Part shown: positions 42,853 to 51,607 of the stretch, piece by piece
Position numbering within the stretch: position 1 is the first letter of the stretch
How the letters are laid out: each line of letters begins with the position of its first letter
From: an uncultured Nioella sp.
GTDB lineage: Bacteria > Pseudomonadota > Alphaproteobacteria > Rhodobacterales > Rhodobacteraceae
Reading direction: 5' to 3'
NCBI GenBank assembly: GCA_947498125.1
Contig: CANMJH010000002.1
Span: forward strand, 124,001 to 188,000
Length of the DNA stretch: 64,000 nt
Program-made: the position numbers and the translations under genes
Notes under the pieces: generated by a model
Told to the model about the DNA's origin: nothing
Seen by the model: the letters and a program-made list of their open reading frames with translations, nothing else
The model's database searches: none

Positions 42853-44010
42853 ATGCCAATTGATGCAAGTGCAGCGCAGAACAATCGCGTGTTGAAACTT
42901 GGGATGGTCGGGGGCGGCAAGGACGCCTTTATCGGCGCGGTTCACCGGATCGCAGCGCGTCTTGACGGGCGCTATGATCTTGTCGCGGGGGCGCTCTCGT
43001 CAAACCCTGACAAAGCCAAAGCTTCCGGCGCTGAATTGGGTTTAGACCCCGACCGAAACTATGGCAGCTTCGAAGAGATGGCCGCCGCCGAAGCGGCCCG
43101 GCCAGACGGGATCGATGCGGTTGCCATTGTGACCCCAAATCACGTGCATTACCCGGCTGCCAAAGCGTTTCTAGAGCACGGTATTCACGTCATTTGCGAC
43201 AAACCACTGACCTCGACATTGGACGATGCCAAGAAATTGCAGGCCGTTGCCAAGCAATCAAGCGCGATGTTTTTCCTGACCCATAATTACACCGGCTACC
43301 CAATGGTTCGCCAAGCCCGCGAAATGGTGCACGCGGGGCAGATCGGCAAAATCCGTGTCATTCAGGTTGAGTATCCGCAAGATTGGCTGACTGTGGAGGA
43401 AACCAACAAGCAAGCCGCATGGCGCACTGACCCGGCGCGCTCTGGCGCGGGCGGGTCGACCGGCGATATCGGAACACATGCCTTTAACCTTGCGGGCTTT
43501 GTATCTGGGTTAAAGCTGGAAAGTTTGTCAGCGGATATTCAAAGCTTTGTTCCCGGCCGGCAGGTCGATGACAACGCGCATGTCATGCTACGATATGAAG
43601 GCGGCGCACGGGGCTTGCTTTGGTGCAGTCAGGTGGCGCCGGGCAACGAAAATAGCCTAAAGCTTCGGGTCTACGGCGAAACGGGCGGCTTGGAGTGGCG
43701 CCAAGAAGACCCGAATTACCTCAAATTCACTCCCTTCGGAGAGCCTTGCCAAATCATCACTCGTGGCGGCGCGGGAATGAACGCTTCCGTTGCTGGGACA
43801 ACCCGCATCCCTCCGGGGCATCCCGAAGGGTATTTGGAGGGGTTTGCAAATCTCTATTCGGAAATTGCAGATGTTATTTCTTTGGATAAGGCAGGCGAAA
43901 GCCACCCTCACCTTATCCCAACGATCGAGGATGGGCTTGCCGGCGTTGCTTTTATTAACGCCTGCGTAACATCATCAAAGAGCAACGCGGCGTGGGTCGA
44001 GATGGGCTGA
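42853..44010 (+). CDS. Gfo/Idh/MocA-family sugar dehydrogenase
   Basis: A 385-residue NAD(P)-dependent dehydrogenase: KLGMVGGGKDAFIGAVHRIA (Rossmann loop), AIVTPNHVHYPAAKAFLEHG, and ICDKPLTSTLDDAK with the conserved Lys. GGSTGDIGTHAFNLAGF carries the Asp and His of the active site. It likely oxidises a sugar or sugar derivative, perhaps at C3, working with the TIM-barrel enzyme before it. It starts with ATG two bases after the isomerase stop and ends the operon visible here. Confidence 0.87.
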   Translation: MPIDASAAQNNRVLKLGMVGGGKDAFIGAVHRIAARLDGRYDLVAGALSSNPDKAKASGAELGLDPDRNYGSFEEMAAAEAARPDGIDAVAIVTPNHVHYPAAKAFLEHGIHVICDKPLTSTLDDAKKLQAVAKQSSAMFFLTHNYTGYPMVRQAREMVHAGQIGKIRVIQVEYPQDWLTVEETNKQAAWRTDPARSGAGGSTGDIGTHAFNLAGFVSGLKLESLSADIQSFVPGRQVDDNAHVMLRYEGGARGLLWCSQVAPGNENSLKLRVYGETGGLEWRQEDPNYLKFTPFGEPCQIITRGGAGMNASVAGTTRIPPGHPEGYLEGFANLYSEIADVISLDKAGESHPHLIPTIEDGLAGVAFINACVTSSKSNAAWVEMG

Positions 44011-44198
44011 CTGCCAAAATTTCGGCTCACGCCAAGTGCCCGTTTTTTGACCTACTTGCCGCTTGATTAACCGATTTACGACCGTCGGCAGCCTCCAGCC
44101 TGTCTGCAAGCACCAGAACGGCGTTCGTTTGGGCGCCTATTCGTCACCAGATCACTAATATGGTTGTGCAGCAGACCCGTTTTTTTAACATTTGTCAC

Positions 44199-45947
44199 AT
44201 GACACAAAGTGAACACCCAGTACTGACCGAAGGGCTGGTTAGCCTGCTGACGCGGATCTATCCAGCTGAAGACAATCAGGCCCTTGCCAAGGCCATCTTC
44301 TGTGTTTTTTGGCCGGATGACGCGAAACCCCTTAGTGAGGCGCGTGCGGCCAATGGTGAAATTTGGTCCGAAGAAGATGCCATCTTGATCACATACGGTA
44401 ATTCCATCCAAGACGGCGCACATAAACCGCTAGATCTTTTACATGATTTTTTGCTGGACCATCTCAAGGGTGTTGTCAGCTCGGTCCATATTCTACCATT
44501 CTTTCCCTATACGTCTGACGATGGTTTTGCCGTAACGGATTTCACCAAGGTCGACCCCGCGCTTGGCGATTGGCCTGATATCGAACGCATCGGCGACGAA
44601 TTCCACCTGATGTCGGATTTGGTGTTAAATCACGTCTCCAGCCAGGGCGTGTGGTTTAATGCGTATCGGCAGGGCCAGGTGCCTTATGACAAATTCTTTT
44701 TTGAAGCTGATCCGTCCGACGATGTGTCAGCCGTCGTGCGCCCTCGTACAACGCCGCTTCTTCAAAAGGTTGAGACATCAAACGGCCCGCGACATGTGTG
44801 GTGTACCTTTAGTCACGATCAAATCGACCTGAATTTCGCCAATCCCGATGTGTTGCTCGAAATTCTGAGCATCATCCGTATGCACATTGATGAAGGGATC
44901 CGGATCATTCGCTTGGATGCCGTGGCCTTTATCTGGAAAGAGGTCGGAACTTCTTCAATCCACATGCCGCAGACCCACGCGATCATTCAGTTGATCCGCT
45001 ATCTTTGCGATCACATTTCAGAAACAGTGATGCTGATCACCGAAACCAACGTCCCTAAGGCCGAGAACCTTAGCTATTTCGGTCAATCAAACGAAGCGCA
45101 TGCGATCTATAATTTTCCACTGCCTCCGCTAATCTTGCAGGCGATGTTATCCGGGTCATCGCACCACTTGCGTGCGTGGCAGGCAGCCATGCCACCCGCC
45201 CCCTATGGATGCGCCTATTTCAACTTCACAGCCAGCCATGACGGTATCGGCATGCGCCCCGTCGAAGGTCTTTTGCCAAAAGATGCTATCGATGAAATGA
45301 TCCAAACAGTAAGCCAATCCGGCGCACTCTTGTCGATGCGAACAGGACCTGGCGGTGAGGAAACTGTCTACGAAATCAACTGTAGCTATTTCGAGGCAAT
45401 GGCCCGCACCCATGCCGGCCCAGACGAACACCATTTGGCCCGTTTTCTAGCCTCGCAAACCATTGTCATGTCACTTGAAGGCATTCCGGGTTTCTACATC
45501 CACTCGATGCTGGCAACGCCAAACGACACTGAAGCGGTTGAATATCGCGGTATGAACCGCGCTATTAACCGCCACCGGTGGGACTACCCTGAATTGCAGG
45601 CACGTTTGTCAGACCCAACTTCAAACCAATCCTTGGTGATGACGACATTGTCTGAACGTCTGAAGCTGCGTTCGAAGCAAAAGGCGTTTCATCCAAACGC
45701 GACGCAGTTCACTTTGTCGATTGATCCACGGGTCTTTGGGCTATGGCGGCAAAGCTTAGACCGGGCGCAATCGATCTTTGCCCTCCACAATGTCAGCGCA
45801 GATGACGTTATGATCCCTTGCGATGCATTGAACTTAATCGCAGATGAGCCTTGGATGGACATCCTTTCAGGCGAGCCGATTGAACCCGGCCAAACCCAGA
45901 TCAGCATGGCCCCCTATCAATGTCGTTGGATCACCAACCGGTTTTAA
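44199..45947 (+). CDS. GH13 subfamily 18 phosphorylase, probably glucosylglycerate phosphorylase
   Basis: A glycoside hydrolase family 13 protein of the sucrose phosphorylase class, 582 residues from the ATG at 44199 (an in-frame ATG at 44160 is also possible). The core shows VHILPFFPYTSDDGFAVTDF, the nucleophile Asp in IRLDAVAFIWKEVGT, the acid/base Glu in MLITETNVPKAENL and the stabilising Asp in FTASHDGIGMRPVEG. The subfamily includes sucrose, glucosylglycerol and glucosylglycerate phosphorylases. Because a GpgS-like synthase and a matching phosphatase are encoded immediately opposite, glucosylglycerate is the likely substrate, giving glucose 1-phosphate and glycerate. It overlaps the convergent gpgS-like gene by four bases. 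Confidence 0.83.
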   Translation: MTQSEHPVLTEGLVSLLTRIYPAEDNQALAKAIFCVFWPDDAKPLSEARAANGEIWSEEDAILITYGNSIQDGAHKPLDLLHDFLLDHLKGVVSSVHILPFFPYTSDDGFAVTDFTKVDPALGDWPDIERIGDEFHLMSDLVLNHVSSQGVWFNAYRQGQVPYDKFFFEADPSDDVSAVVRPRTTPLLQKVETSNGPRHVWCTFSHDQIDLNFANPDVLLEILSIIRMHIDEGIRIIRLDAVAFIWKEVGTSSIHMPQTHAIIQLIRYLCDHISETVMLITETNVPKAENLSYFGQSNEAHAIYNFPLPPLILQAMLSGSSHHLRAWQAAMPPAPYGCAYFNFTASHDGIGMRPVEGLLPKDAIDEMIQTVSQSGALLSMRTGPGGEETVYEINCSYFEAMARTHAGPDEHHLARFLASQTIVMSLEGIPGFYIHSMLATPNDTEAVEYRGMNRAINRHRWDYPELQARLSDPTSNQSLVMTTLSERLKLRSKQKAFHPNATQFTLSIDPRVFGLWRQSLDRAQSIFALHNVSADDVMIPCDALNLIADEPWMDILSGEPIEPGQTQISMAPYQCRWITNRF

Positions 45948-47191
45948 TCTGCCGCGCTGACAAAGGGGATTTGCGAAAACTCCGCTTCGTCGGCTTTGGC
46001 AGCTTCCAAGAGATCCCCAATAAGAGATGGATCAGCAGCGTTCACGCGGCTCCAATTCGGGATGAAGGGCGTTTCATGCGGGTTCTCGAGAAAGACCGAA
46101 CCCGCGCGCATGATGTTATCCGCGAAAAGCTCGATCGTTTTCTCTTCCAAATGCCGGTCGATGGTTAGACCATTCATAACAGCCTCATCCGAGTAGATCT
46201 GCAAAAGGTCCAATGCGTGGCGGTAATAAGTGGCCTTCAAAGAGCGGAACACATTGGGGGTAAAGACAACGCCCTCGGTTGCCAGCTTGCGGAAGATCGC
46301 TTTGCAAATATCGGTCGACATCCGGTTCAAACCGGCCTCGGCATCCTCTGGGCTGACGGTTTGGTGCTTGTGATCATAAGTGTCCGCGATCTCAACCTGA
46401 CAAACGGCATTGCGGCCAAGGTTGCGCCAGGCCTCGGACAGAACGCCAATCTCAAGGCCCCAATCTGACGGGATGCGCAGGTCTGGAAGCATCGCAACGC
46501 GCATTGCGAATTCGCCTGACAGTGGATAGCGAAAGCTGCGCAGGTAATCGATATAGTCATGATCCCCGACCACTTTTTTCAAGGCAATCAAAAGCGGGCT
46601 AATCAATAAACGGGTGACCCGGCCGTTCAACTTGCCGCCACCCACACGCGCGTAATAGCCCTTTGACAGCTGATACGAGAAATTTGGGTTCGCTACCGGA
46701 TAGACCAGCCGCGCCAGCATCTCGCGTTCATAGGTCAGAATATCACAATCATGGATTGCCATGATGGCCGTATCTGCGCAGCCCAAAAGATAGCCGATTG
46801 AGGTCCAGACATTCTTGCCCTTACCGGGCTCTTGCGGGGCAAGGCCGAGCGCTTCCAGACGGTCTTGGAATGCCTTCATTCGTGGCGAGTCATTCCAAAT
46901 TACGGTGTGTTCCTGCGGCAGAGCAGAAAAGAATTCGCGCGCCATCCGGAACTGTTCTTCGTTTGCACGATCCAGACCGATGATGATGCGATGCAGGTAA
47001 CGCGCTTCTGAAAGCGTCTTGATAATATTGGCGAGCGCAGGGCCCTCAAGCTCTGAAAAAAGCGACGGCAGGATCAAGGTGATCTTACGTGACGTGGCAA
47101 AGGTTTCGAGCTCATATTCCAGCTCTTCAATCGAACGGCTGCGCAAGTTGTGGAACTGTGCAATATTCCCGTTCTGATGAAAATCAGCCAT
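45944..47191 (-). CDS. gpgS: Glucosyl-3-phosphoglycerate synthase
   Basis: A 415-residue family GT81-like glycosyltransferase that would couple a nucleotide-activated glucose to 3-phosphoglycerate. Landmarks are ITLILPSLFSELEGPAL (start of the GT-A fold), MAIHDCDILTY (metal-binding Asp-x-Asp), GGGKLNGRVTRLLISPLL, RYPLSGEFAMRVAM and DWGLEIGVLSEAWRN, ending in TYDHKHQTVS. These are the hallmark GpgS blocks. Mannosyl-3-phosphoglycerate synthases (GT55) look different, so GpgS is preferred. The phosphatase gene lies 13 bases upstream on the same strand. Confidence 0.85.
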   Translation of the reverse strand: MADFHQNGNIAQFHNLRSRSIEELEYELETFATSRKITLILPSLFSELEGPALANIIKTLSEARYLHRIIIGLDRANEEQFRMAREFFSALPQEHTVIWNDSPRMKAFQDRLEALGLAPQEPGKGKNVWTSIGYLLGCADTAIMAIHDCDILTYEREMLARLVYPVANPNFSYQLSKGYYARVGGGKLNGRVTRLLISPLLIALKKVVGDHDYIDYLRSFRYPLSGEFAMRVAMLPDLRIPSDWGLEIGVLSEAWRNLGRNAVCQVEIADTYDHKHQTVSPEDAEAGLNRMSTDICKAIFRKLATEGVVFTPNVFRSLKATYYRHALDLLQIYSDEAVMNGLTIDRHLEEKTIELFADNIMRAGSVFLENPHETPFIPNWSRVNAADPSLIGDLLEAAKADEAEFSQIPFVSAAD

Positions 47192-47204
47192 AATTCTTAA
47201 GTCC

Positions 47205-47978
47205 TTACGCTATATTCAGCTCTTTTAGTATGTCTATCACAGCGTCATTCCATCCTTGCGGACCGGGGCGCTGTGTTCGCCGGATCTTACCGATATCTTC
47301 GCCTGCAAGTCGCGGCAGGTCGGTGCCATGATCATTGCGGATGACAACGCCTATATCTGCGGCTTCAAGCATTTCGATATCGTTCGGCGCATCGCCTAGC
47401 GCGACGATCTTTTCCGCCCGTAATTTCGCTGCAACCTCGGCCATTGCATCAGCCTTGGTGCGCCCCAATGACAAGGTTAGGAAACGTCCGCCCCGCCGGG
47501 CATGGATGCCTGATTTGGCCAACTCGGCACAAAAATCTTTCTCAGCAACAGGGGTGCCATGCCACAGTCCCGGTTCAGAAAAATCACGCTGGTTTGCGCG
47601 TTCTGCTGCTGCCGGATCTAGACCAGTTACCGCAGCAATCTCTGCTGGTCCTAAATCACCAAAACCTTGAAAATCCGCGCGCAATGCAGGGGCACAGGCG
47701 TCTAGCGCCTGCCGAATTTTGGCATAGTCGCCCCCATCGCGTGATCCTTCTTTGCTGGGCACGTAAAGCCCCGCGCCGTTTTCGACGATCGCAGGCGTAT
47801 CACCAAGGTCGAGAGCCCTGTGCAATTCCCGCATCTCAGCCGTGGTTTTGCTAGAGGCAAGAACCAAAGGGATCTTCAGGTTTTTTATCAGCGCCAGGGC
47901 TGGCTTTGCCGGATCATAGGAATAACTTCCATGGTCCAAGAGCGTGCCGTCCAGATCAGTGATAATGATCAATTCCAT
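47205..47978 (-). CDS. HAD-type glucosyl/mannosyl-3-phosphoglycerate phosphatase
   Basis: A 257-residue HAD-superfamily phosphatase of the MpgP family. ITDLDGTLLDHGSYSYDPAK is motif I, VLASSKTTAEMRELHRAL contains motif II, and VALGDAPNDIEMLEAADIG is motif III. It removes phosphate from glycosyl-3-phosphoglycerate to give the free glycosylglycerate. It is first in the operon, followed by gpgS after 13 bases, which completes the two-step pathway. Strict mannosyl specificity cannot be excluded, but the partner is GpgS. Confidence 0.85.
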   Translation of the reverse strand: MELIIITDLDGTLLDHGSYSYDPAKPALALIKNLKIPLVLASSKTTAEMRELHRALDLGDTPAIVENGAGLYVPSKEGSRDGGDYAKIRQALDACAPALRADFQGFGDLGPAEIAAVTGLDPAAAERANQRDFSEPGLWHGTPVAEKDFCAELAKSGIHARRGGRFLTLSLGRTKADAMAEVAAKLRAEKIVALGDAPNDIEMLEAADIGVVIRNDHGTDLPRLAGEDIGKIRRTQRPGPQGWNDAVIDILKELNIA

Positions 47979-48165
47979 ACCCTCTTGGGTATGATGGGGG
48001 ATCGGGAATCACAACTCGATGCGGCGGGAAATAGCCGGATGTTGGCCCCATCAGGCCGCTAAGAAGCTTTGCTGAGTAACAGCGCAGCGCAATTCGCGCA
48101 TACGCTTACTTTTTGTGCAGAATACGTATGTTTTCTGCTCATTTCACTGGCCGCAGGCCACCTAA

Positions 48166-49572
48166 TTAGGCGTTTGCCCAAGGTCCGTGCTGGTCTGAAC
48201 TATTGTCATCCAGCCGCACAAATCCGTGGAGACCAAAGAAATCGCGTTGTCCCTGGATCATGTTAGCCGTCCCGCGTGCCGTACGCATGGTGTCGAAATA
48301 AGCCAATCCTGCGCCAAGCGCTGGCAATGGAATTCCGTTCATAGCTGCGGTTGCCACCACATTGCGCAAAGACCCGTGCGTATTGGAAAGGATGTCGGCA
48401 AAGAATGGTGCGAACATTAAATCGCGGTCGGGATTTTCAGCAAGCGACGCAGACATGTCATCAAGCATCGACGACCGGATAATACACCCTGCGCGCCATA
48501 CTTTTGCGATCTCAGGCAACGGCAGATCCCAGCCAAATTCCTTTGACGCGGCGACGATCATCCCGAAACCCTGCGTGTAGCACAGGACCTTGCCGCAGAT
48601 GAGCGCCTGCTCAAGCGTTTCGATGCTAAGTGCACCGTCGCCCAAAGGCTGAGGGCCGGTTCCAAACAGCGCCTCGGCTTTTGCCCGTTCATCACGTCGA
48701 GCGGACATATTACGCGCCACGACAGCCGCTTCAATTACAGGAATGGGCGCCGCCAGATGTTGGGCCTCAATAGCCGTCCAGCGGCCCGTGCCCTTTTGGC
48801 CAGCCGCATCGACGATAACGTCCAATAGCGGCCCGTCGGTGGCCACATCATGGCTGGCCGCAACCTTGCCGGAAATCTCGATCAGATAGGATTGCAGCGG
48901 GCCTTCGTTCCAGCTTGCGAAAATCTCGGCAATTTCGCCGGCGCTTTTTCCCATGCCGTCGCGCAGGATGCCGTAGACTTCGGCAATCATCTGCATGTCG
49001 GCATATTCGATGCCATTGTGAACGGCCTTCACAAAGTGACCCGCGCCCTCTGCGCCCATAAAGCCGGCACAAGGCTCACCATTAAAATCCGCAGCGATGG
49101 CGTCTAAGATATGTGAAACACGATCCCATGTTGCGCGATCCCCACCGCCCATGATGGCAGGGCCAAAGCGCGCGCCCTCTTCTCCGCCGGAAACGCCGAT
49201 GCCCAGAAATGGCAGGCCTTTTGCGTCGATCGCGCGGCGGTTGGTGTCACGGAAATTGGCGTTGCCTGCGTCAATGATCAGATCGTCATCGCCCAAAAGC
49301 GGGCGGAGCGCCGCAATTTGATCGTCCACTGGCTGGCCCGCAGGAACCATTAGAATAATTGCACGAGGGGGTTTGATTGCGGCAACAAGCTCTTCCAGCG
49401 TTGTCGTCGGAGTGATCTTGTCGGACAGCGCGCCCGCTTCGGATTTGAACGTTTCAGTGACAGATGTCGTCCTGTTCCAAACTGCAATATCAAAGCCGTT
49501 ATCAGCGATATTTAGCGCCAGTGCCGCGCCCATAGTTCCAAGACCGATAAGGCCAATTTCGCAATCACTCAT
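48166..49572 (-). CDS. gnd: 6-phosphogluconate dehydrogenase, decarboxylating
   Basis: Gnd oxidises 6-phosphogluconate to ribulose 5-phosphate with NADP. At 468 residues it is the long form. IGLIGLGTMGAALALNIADN is the NADP loop; VGISGGEEGARFGPAIMGGG is the substrate loop, GHFVKAVHNGIEYADMQMIA contains the catalytic Lys, and the C-terminal QAQRDFFGLHGFVRLD-type end is present. It faces a gluconate-type module across 231 bases, so 6-phosphogluconate made by the gluconokinase can flow to it. Confidence 0.94.
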   Translation of the reverse strand: MSDCEIGLIGLGTMGAALALNIADNGFDIAVWNRTTSVTETFKSEAGALSDKITPTTTLEELVAAIKPPRAIILMVPAGQPVDDQIAALRPLLGDDDLIIDAGNANFRDTNRRAIDAKGLPFLGIGVSGGEEGARFGPAIMGGGDRATWDRVSHILDAIAADFNGEPCAGFMGAEGAGHFVKAVHNGIEYADMQMIAEVYGILRDGMGKSAGEIAEIFASWNEGPLQSYLIEISGKVAASHDVATDGPLLDVIVDAAGQKGTGRWTAIEAQHLAAPIPVIEAAVVARNMSARRDERAKAEALFGTGPQPLGDGALSIETLEQALICGKVLCYTQGFGMIVAASKEFGWDLPLPEIAKVWRAGCIIRSSMLDDMSASLAENPDRDLMFAPFFADILSNTHGSLRNVVATAAMNGIPLPALGAGLAYFDTMRTARGTANMIQGQRDFFGLHGFVRLDDNSSDQHGPWANA

Positions 49573-49699
49573 AGAGGGGTCTCCGGGTTTTGACTTTGGT
49601 CTGCAACATACAAAAACGCGTTCAGAACAAGATGGGGGATAATTGAATGGGATAGTCCTAACGAAATTGGCTATGTTAGCGCAAGCGTCTTGTGCTAAG

Positions 49700-49719
49700 T
49701 ATAACGTTACACAAAGTGT
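49700..49719. promoter_or_regulatory. Palindromes between gnd and the gluconate genes
   Basis: TAACGTTA (49702-49709), with the central CpG typical of LacI/GntR-type repressor sites, is joined to ACAC-AAA-GTGT (49709-49719). They lie in the divergent gap and may couple gnd and the dehydrogenase/gluconokinase genes to one regulator. No such regulator gene of the LacI type is adjacent. Confidence 0.4.
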
Positions 49720-49803
49720 GAAGGTTTTGTGCAGGCACGAACGGATTATTGTTTAATGTTAAATGCTTACGAATGATGCGATACAAAAAAATGGAGCCTA
49801 TTC

Positions 49804-50571
49804 ATGAGCCTTGAATTGTTTGACCTTTCTGGCAAGCGCGCGCTGATTACAGGATCATCGCAGGGAATTGGCTTTGCCCTGGCGAAAGGCTTGGCCGGAG
49901 CGGGCGCCGAAATCGTCGTGAATGGCCGCGATATCACGAAACTTTCCGGTGCAGCAAAAACGCTTCGCGACTTCGGAGCGACTGTTTTTGAGTTGCCTTT
50001 TGATGTCACTGACCACGAAATGACCCGCACCGCAATTGATGGCTTTGAAGCTGAGATTGGCCAAATCGACATCTTGGTAAACAATGCAGGGATGCAACAT
50101 CGCGGTCCGCTAGAGGAATTCCCTCAGGCTGCTTTTGAGGCCCTTTTGCAAACAAATATTGCGTCGGTCTATCATGTTGGGCAAGCCGCAGGCCGGCATA
50201 TGATCAAGCGCGGCGCTGGAAAAATCGTCAATATTTGCTCCGTTCAAACTGCCCTCGCGCGGCCGGGAATTGCGCCCTACACAATGACGAAAGGGGCCGT
50301 GGCTAATCTGACCAAAGGCATGGCAACGGACTGGGCGAAATATGGGGTGCAATGCAATGGACTGGCCCCGGGGTACTTCGACACGCCGCTAAACGCGGCG
50401 TTGGTCAATGACCCTGAATTCAGCGCTTGGCTGAAAAAACGTACCCCTGCCGGGCGTTGGGGCAATGTCGAAGAACTGGTGGGGGCTTGTGTCTTCCTGT
50501 CGTCGGCGGCCTCGTCCTTTGTCAACGGAACAACACTTTATGTTGATGGGGGCATCACCGCATGTCTTTAG
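49804..50571 (+). CDS. SDR dehydrogenase, gluconate 5-dehydrogenase-like
   Basis: A 255-residue classical short-chain dehydrogenase: ALITGSSQGIGFALAKGLAG (cofactor loop), VNNAGMQHRGPLEEFP, catalytic Ser in CSVQTALARPG and Tyr-x3-Lys in YTMTKGAVANLTKGM. The C-terminus ends in VNGTTLYVDGGIT. The close homologues known to me reduce 5-ketogluconate (IdnO) or oxidise 2-deoxy-gluconate. Immediate coupling to gluconokinase (ten-base overlap) favours ketogluconate reduction to gluconate. GGAG precedes the ATG. Confidence 0.82.
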   Translation: MSLELFDLSGKRALITGSSQGIGFALAKGLAGAGAEIVVNGRDITKLSGAAKTLRDFGATVFELPFDVTDHEMTRTAIDGFEAEIGQIDILVNNAGMQHRGPLEEFPQAAFEALLQTNIASVYHVGQAAGRHMIKRGAGKIVNICSVQTALARPGIAPYTMTKGAVANLTKGMATDWAKYGVQCNGLAPGYFDTPLNAALVNDPEFSAWLKKRTPAGRWGNVEELVGACVFLSSAASSFVNGTTLYVDGGITACL

Positions 50572-51071
50572 TAAATCGATTTGTCATTATGGGCGTTGCT
50601 GGCAGCGGCAAAAGCTATATCGGCACAATGCTTGCCGAAGCCATTGGCGCGGCATTTGTGGACGGGGACGACCTGCATCCAAAATCCAATATTGATAAAA
50701 TGAGCCTCGGCGTGGCCCTGAATGATAAGGATCGGGAGCCGTGGCTGTCTCGTATCGGGCAGGATCTGGGCGCAGCGCAGGAATCGCTCGTCATTGCGTG
50801 TTCGGCCCTTAAACGAAAATACCGCGAGGCAATTTTGGCCGAAGCTGGCGCGCCAGTTCATTTTCTCTATCTCGATGGATCGCGAGAGTTATTGCTCAGC
50901 AGGATTTCAGCCCGCAAGGACCATTTCATGCCTGTGGCCTTGCTTGACAGCCAATTGGATACGCTGGAAATCCCATGCGCAGACGAACCGGCGATCATCG
51001 TTTCCATCGATCAATCGCCAGAAGCGATAGTTGCCCTTCTTAAAGCCGAAATTGCGCGTCTTGATCCTTAA
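50562..51071 (+). CDS. gntK: Gluconokinase
   Basis: A 169-residue P-loop kinase of the GntK type: MGVAGSGKSYIGTML is Walker A, FVDGDDLHPKSNIDKMSLG is the gluconate-binding region, and IACSALKRKYREAILAEA follows. It phosphorylates gluconate to 6-phosphogluconate, the substrate of the nearby gnd or of Entner-Doudoroff dehydratase. It overlaps the dehydrogenase gene by ten bases. Confidence 0.93.
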   Translation: MSLVNRFVIMGVAGSGKSYIGTMLAEAIGAAFVDGDDLHPKSNIDKMSLGVALNDKDREPWLSRIGQDLGAAQESLVIACSALKRKYREAILAEAGAPVHFLYLDGSRELLLSRISARKDHFMPVALLDSQLDTLEIPCADEPAIIVSIDQSPEAIVALLKAEIARLDP

Positions 51072-51077
51072 TTCGGT

Positions 51078-51518
51078 CTAGCCACCCACGATTTCCAACC
51101 CTTCATCCCTACAAACTTTGGCGACCCATTCCATATCCAATTCGGGTTCGACCTCGGGCCATTCATCTTTGCCGGCCGTAATCTCGGTCCCGCAAATTCG
51201 AAAGACGTTTTGGTGGATCGTTCCGGGCACGTTCAGGATCAGCATCTCGGCCATTTGGTCCGAGGCATTGCGAAAGGAATGAACCTCACCGCGCGGTACT
51301 TTCACAAACTCGTCTGGTCCCGCAACGATAGTTTCGCCGCCAACGGTGAATTCCACTTCACCCTTTTGGATATAGAAAGATTCCTGATCACCGCTGTGCC
51401 GATTGGGCGGCGCACCTGCGCCGGGCGATAATATCGTGCGACACAAAAAATAGTCGTCGTCGTCACTGGATGACAAGAAATGAATAATCATTCCCATAAG
51501 GTAGAATGATTGTTGCAT
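51078..51518 (-). CDS. Cupin-domain protein
   Basis: A 146-residue single cupin: SPGAGAPPNRHSGDQESFYI and GEVEFTVGGETIVAGPDEFV form the first beta-barrel motif with His and Glu ligands, VPRGEVHSFRNASDQMAEML the second. A divalent metal site is likely, but the reaction is unknown. GGGAGGG precedes the start. It lies between gluconokinase (convergent, seven-base gap) and the TRAP genes, from which it is separated by 90 bases, and may process a sugar acid in the same module. Confidence 0.75.
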   Translation of the reverse strand: MQQSFYLMGMIIHFLSSSDDDDYFLCRTILSPGAGAPPNRHSGDQESFYIQKGEVEFTVGGETIVAGPDEFVKVPRGEVHSFRNASDQMAEMLILNVPGTIHQNVFRICGTEITAGKDEWPEVEPELDMEWVAKVCRDEGLEIVGG

Positions 51519-51607
51519 TGGCGTTCCCTCCCTTTTCAGGACGGAGAGACATCCCCGACCTGCCGCTACACTACAAGAAATCGGCAGGTCGGGGGAATTA
51601 TCGTGGC

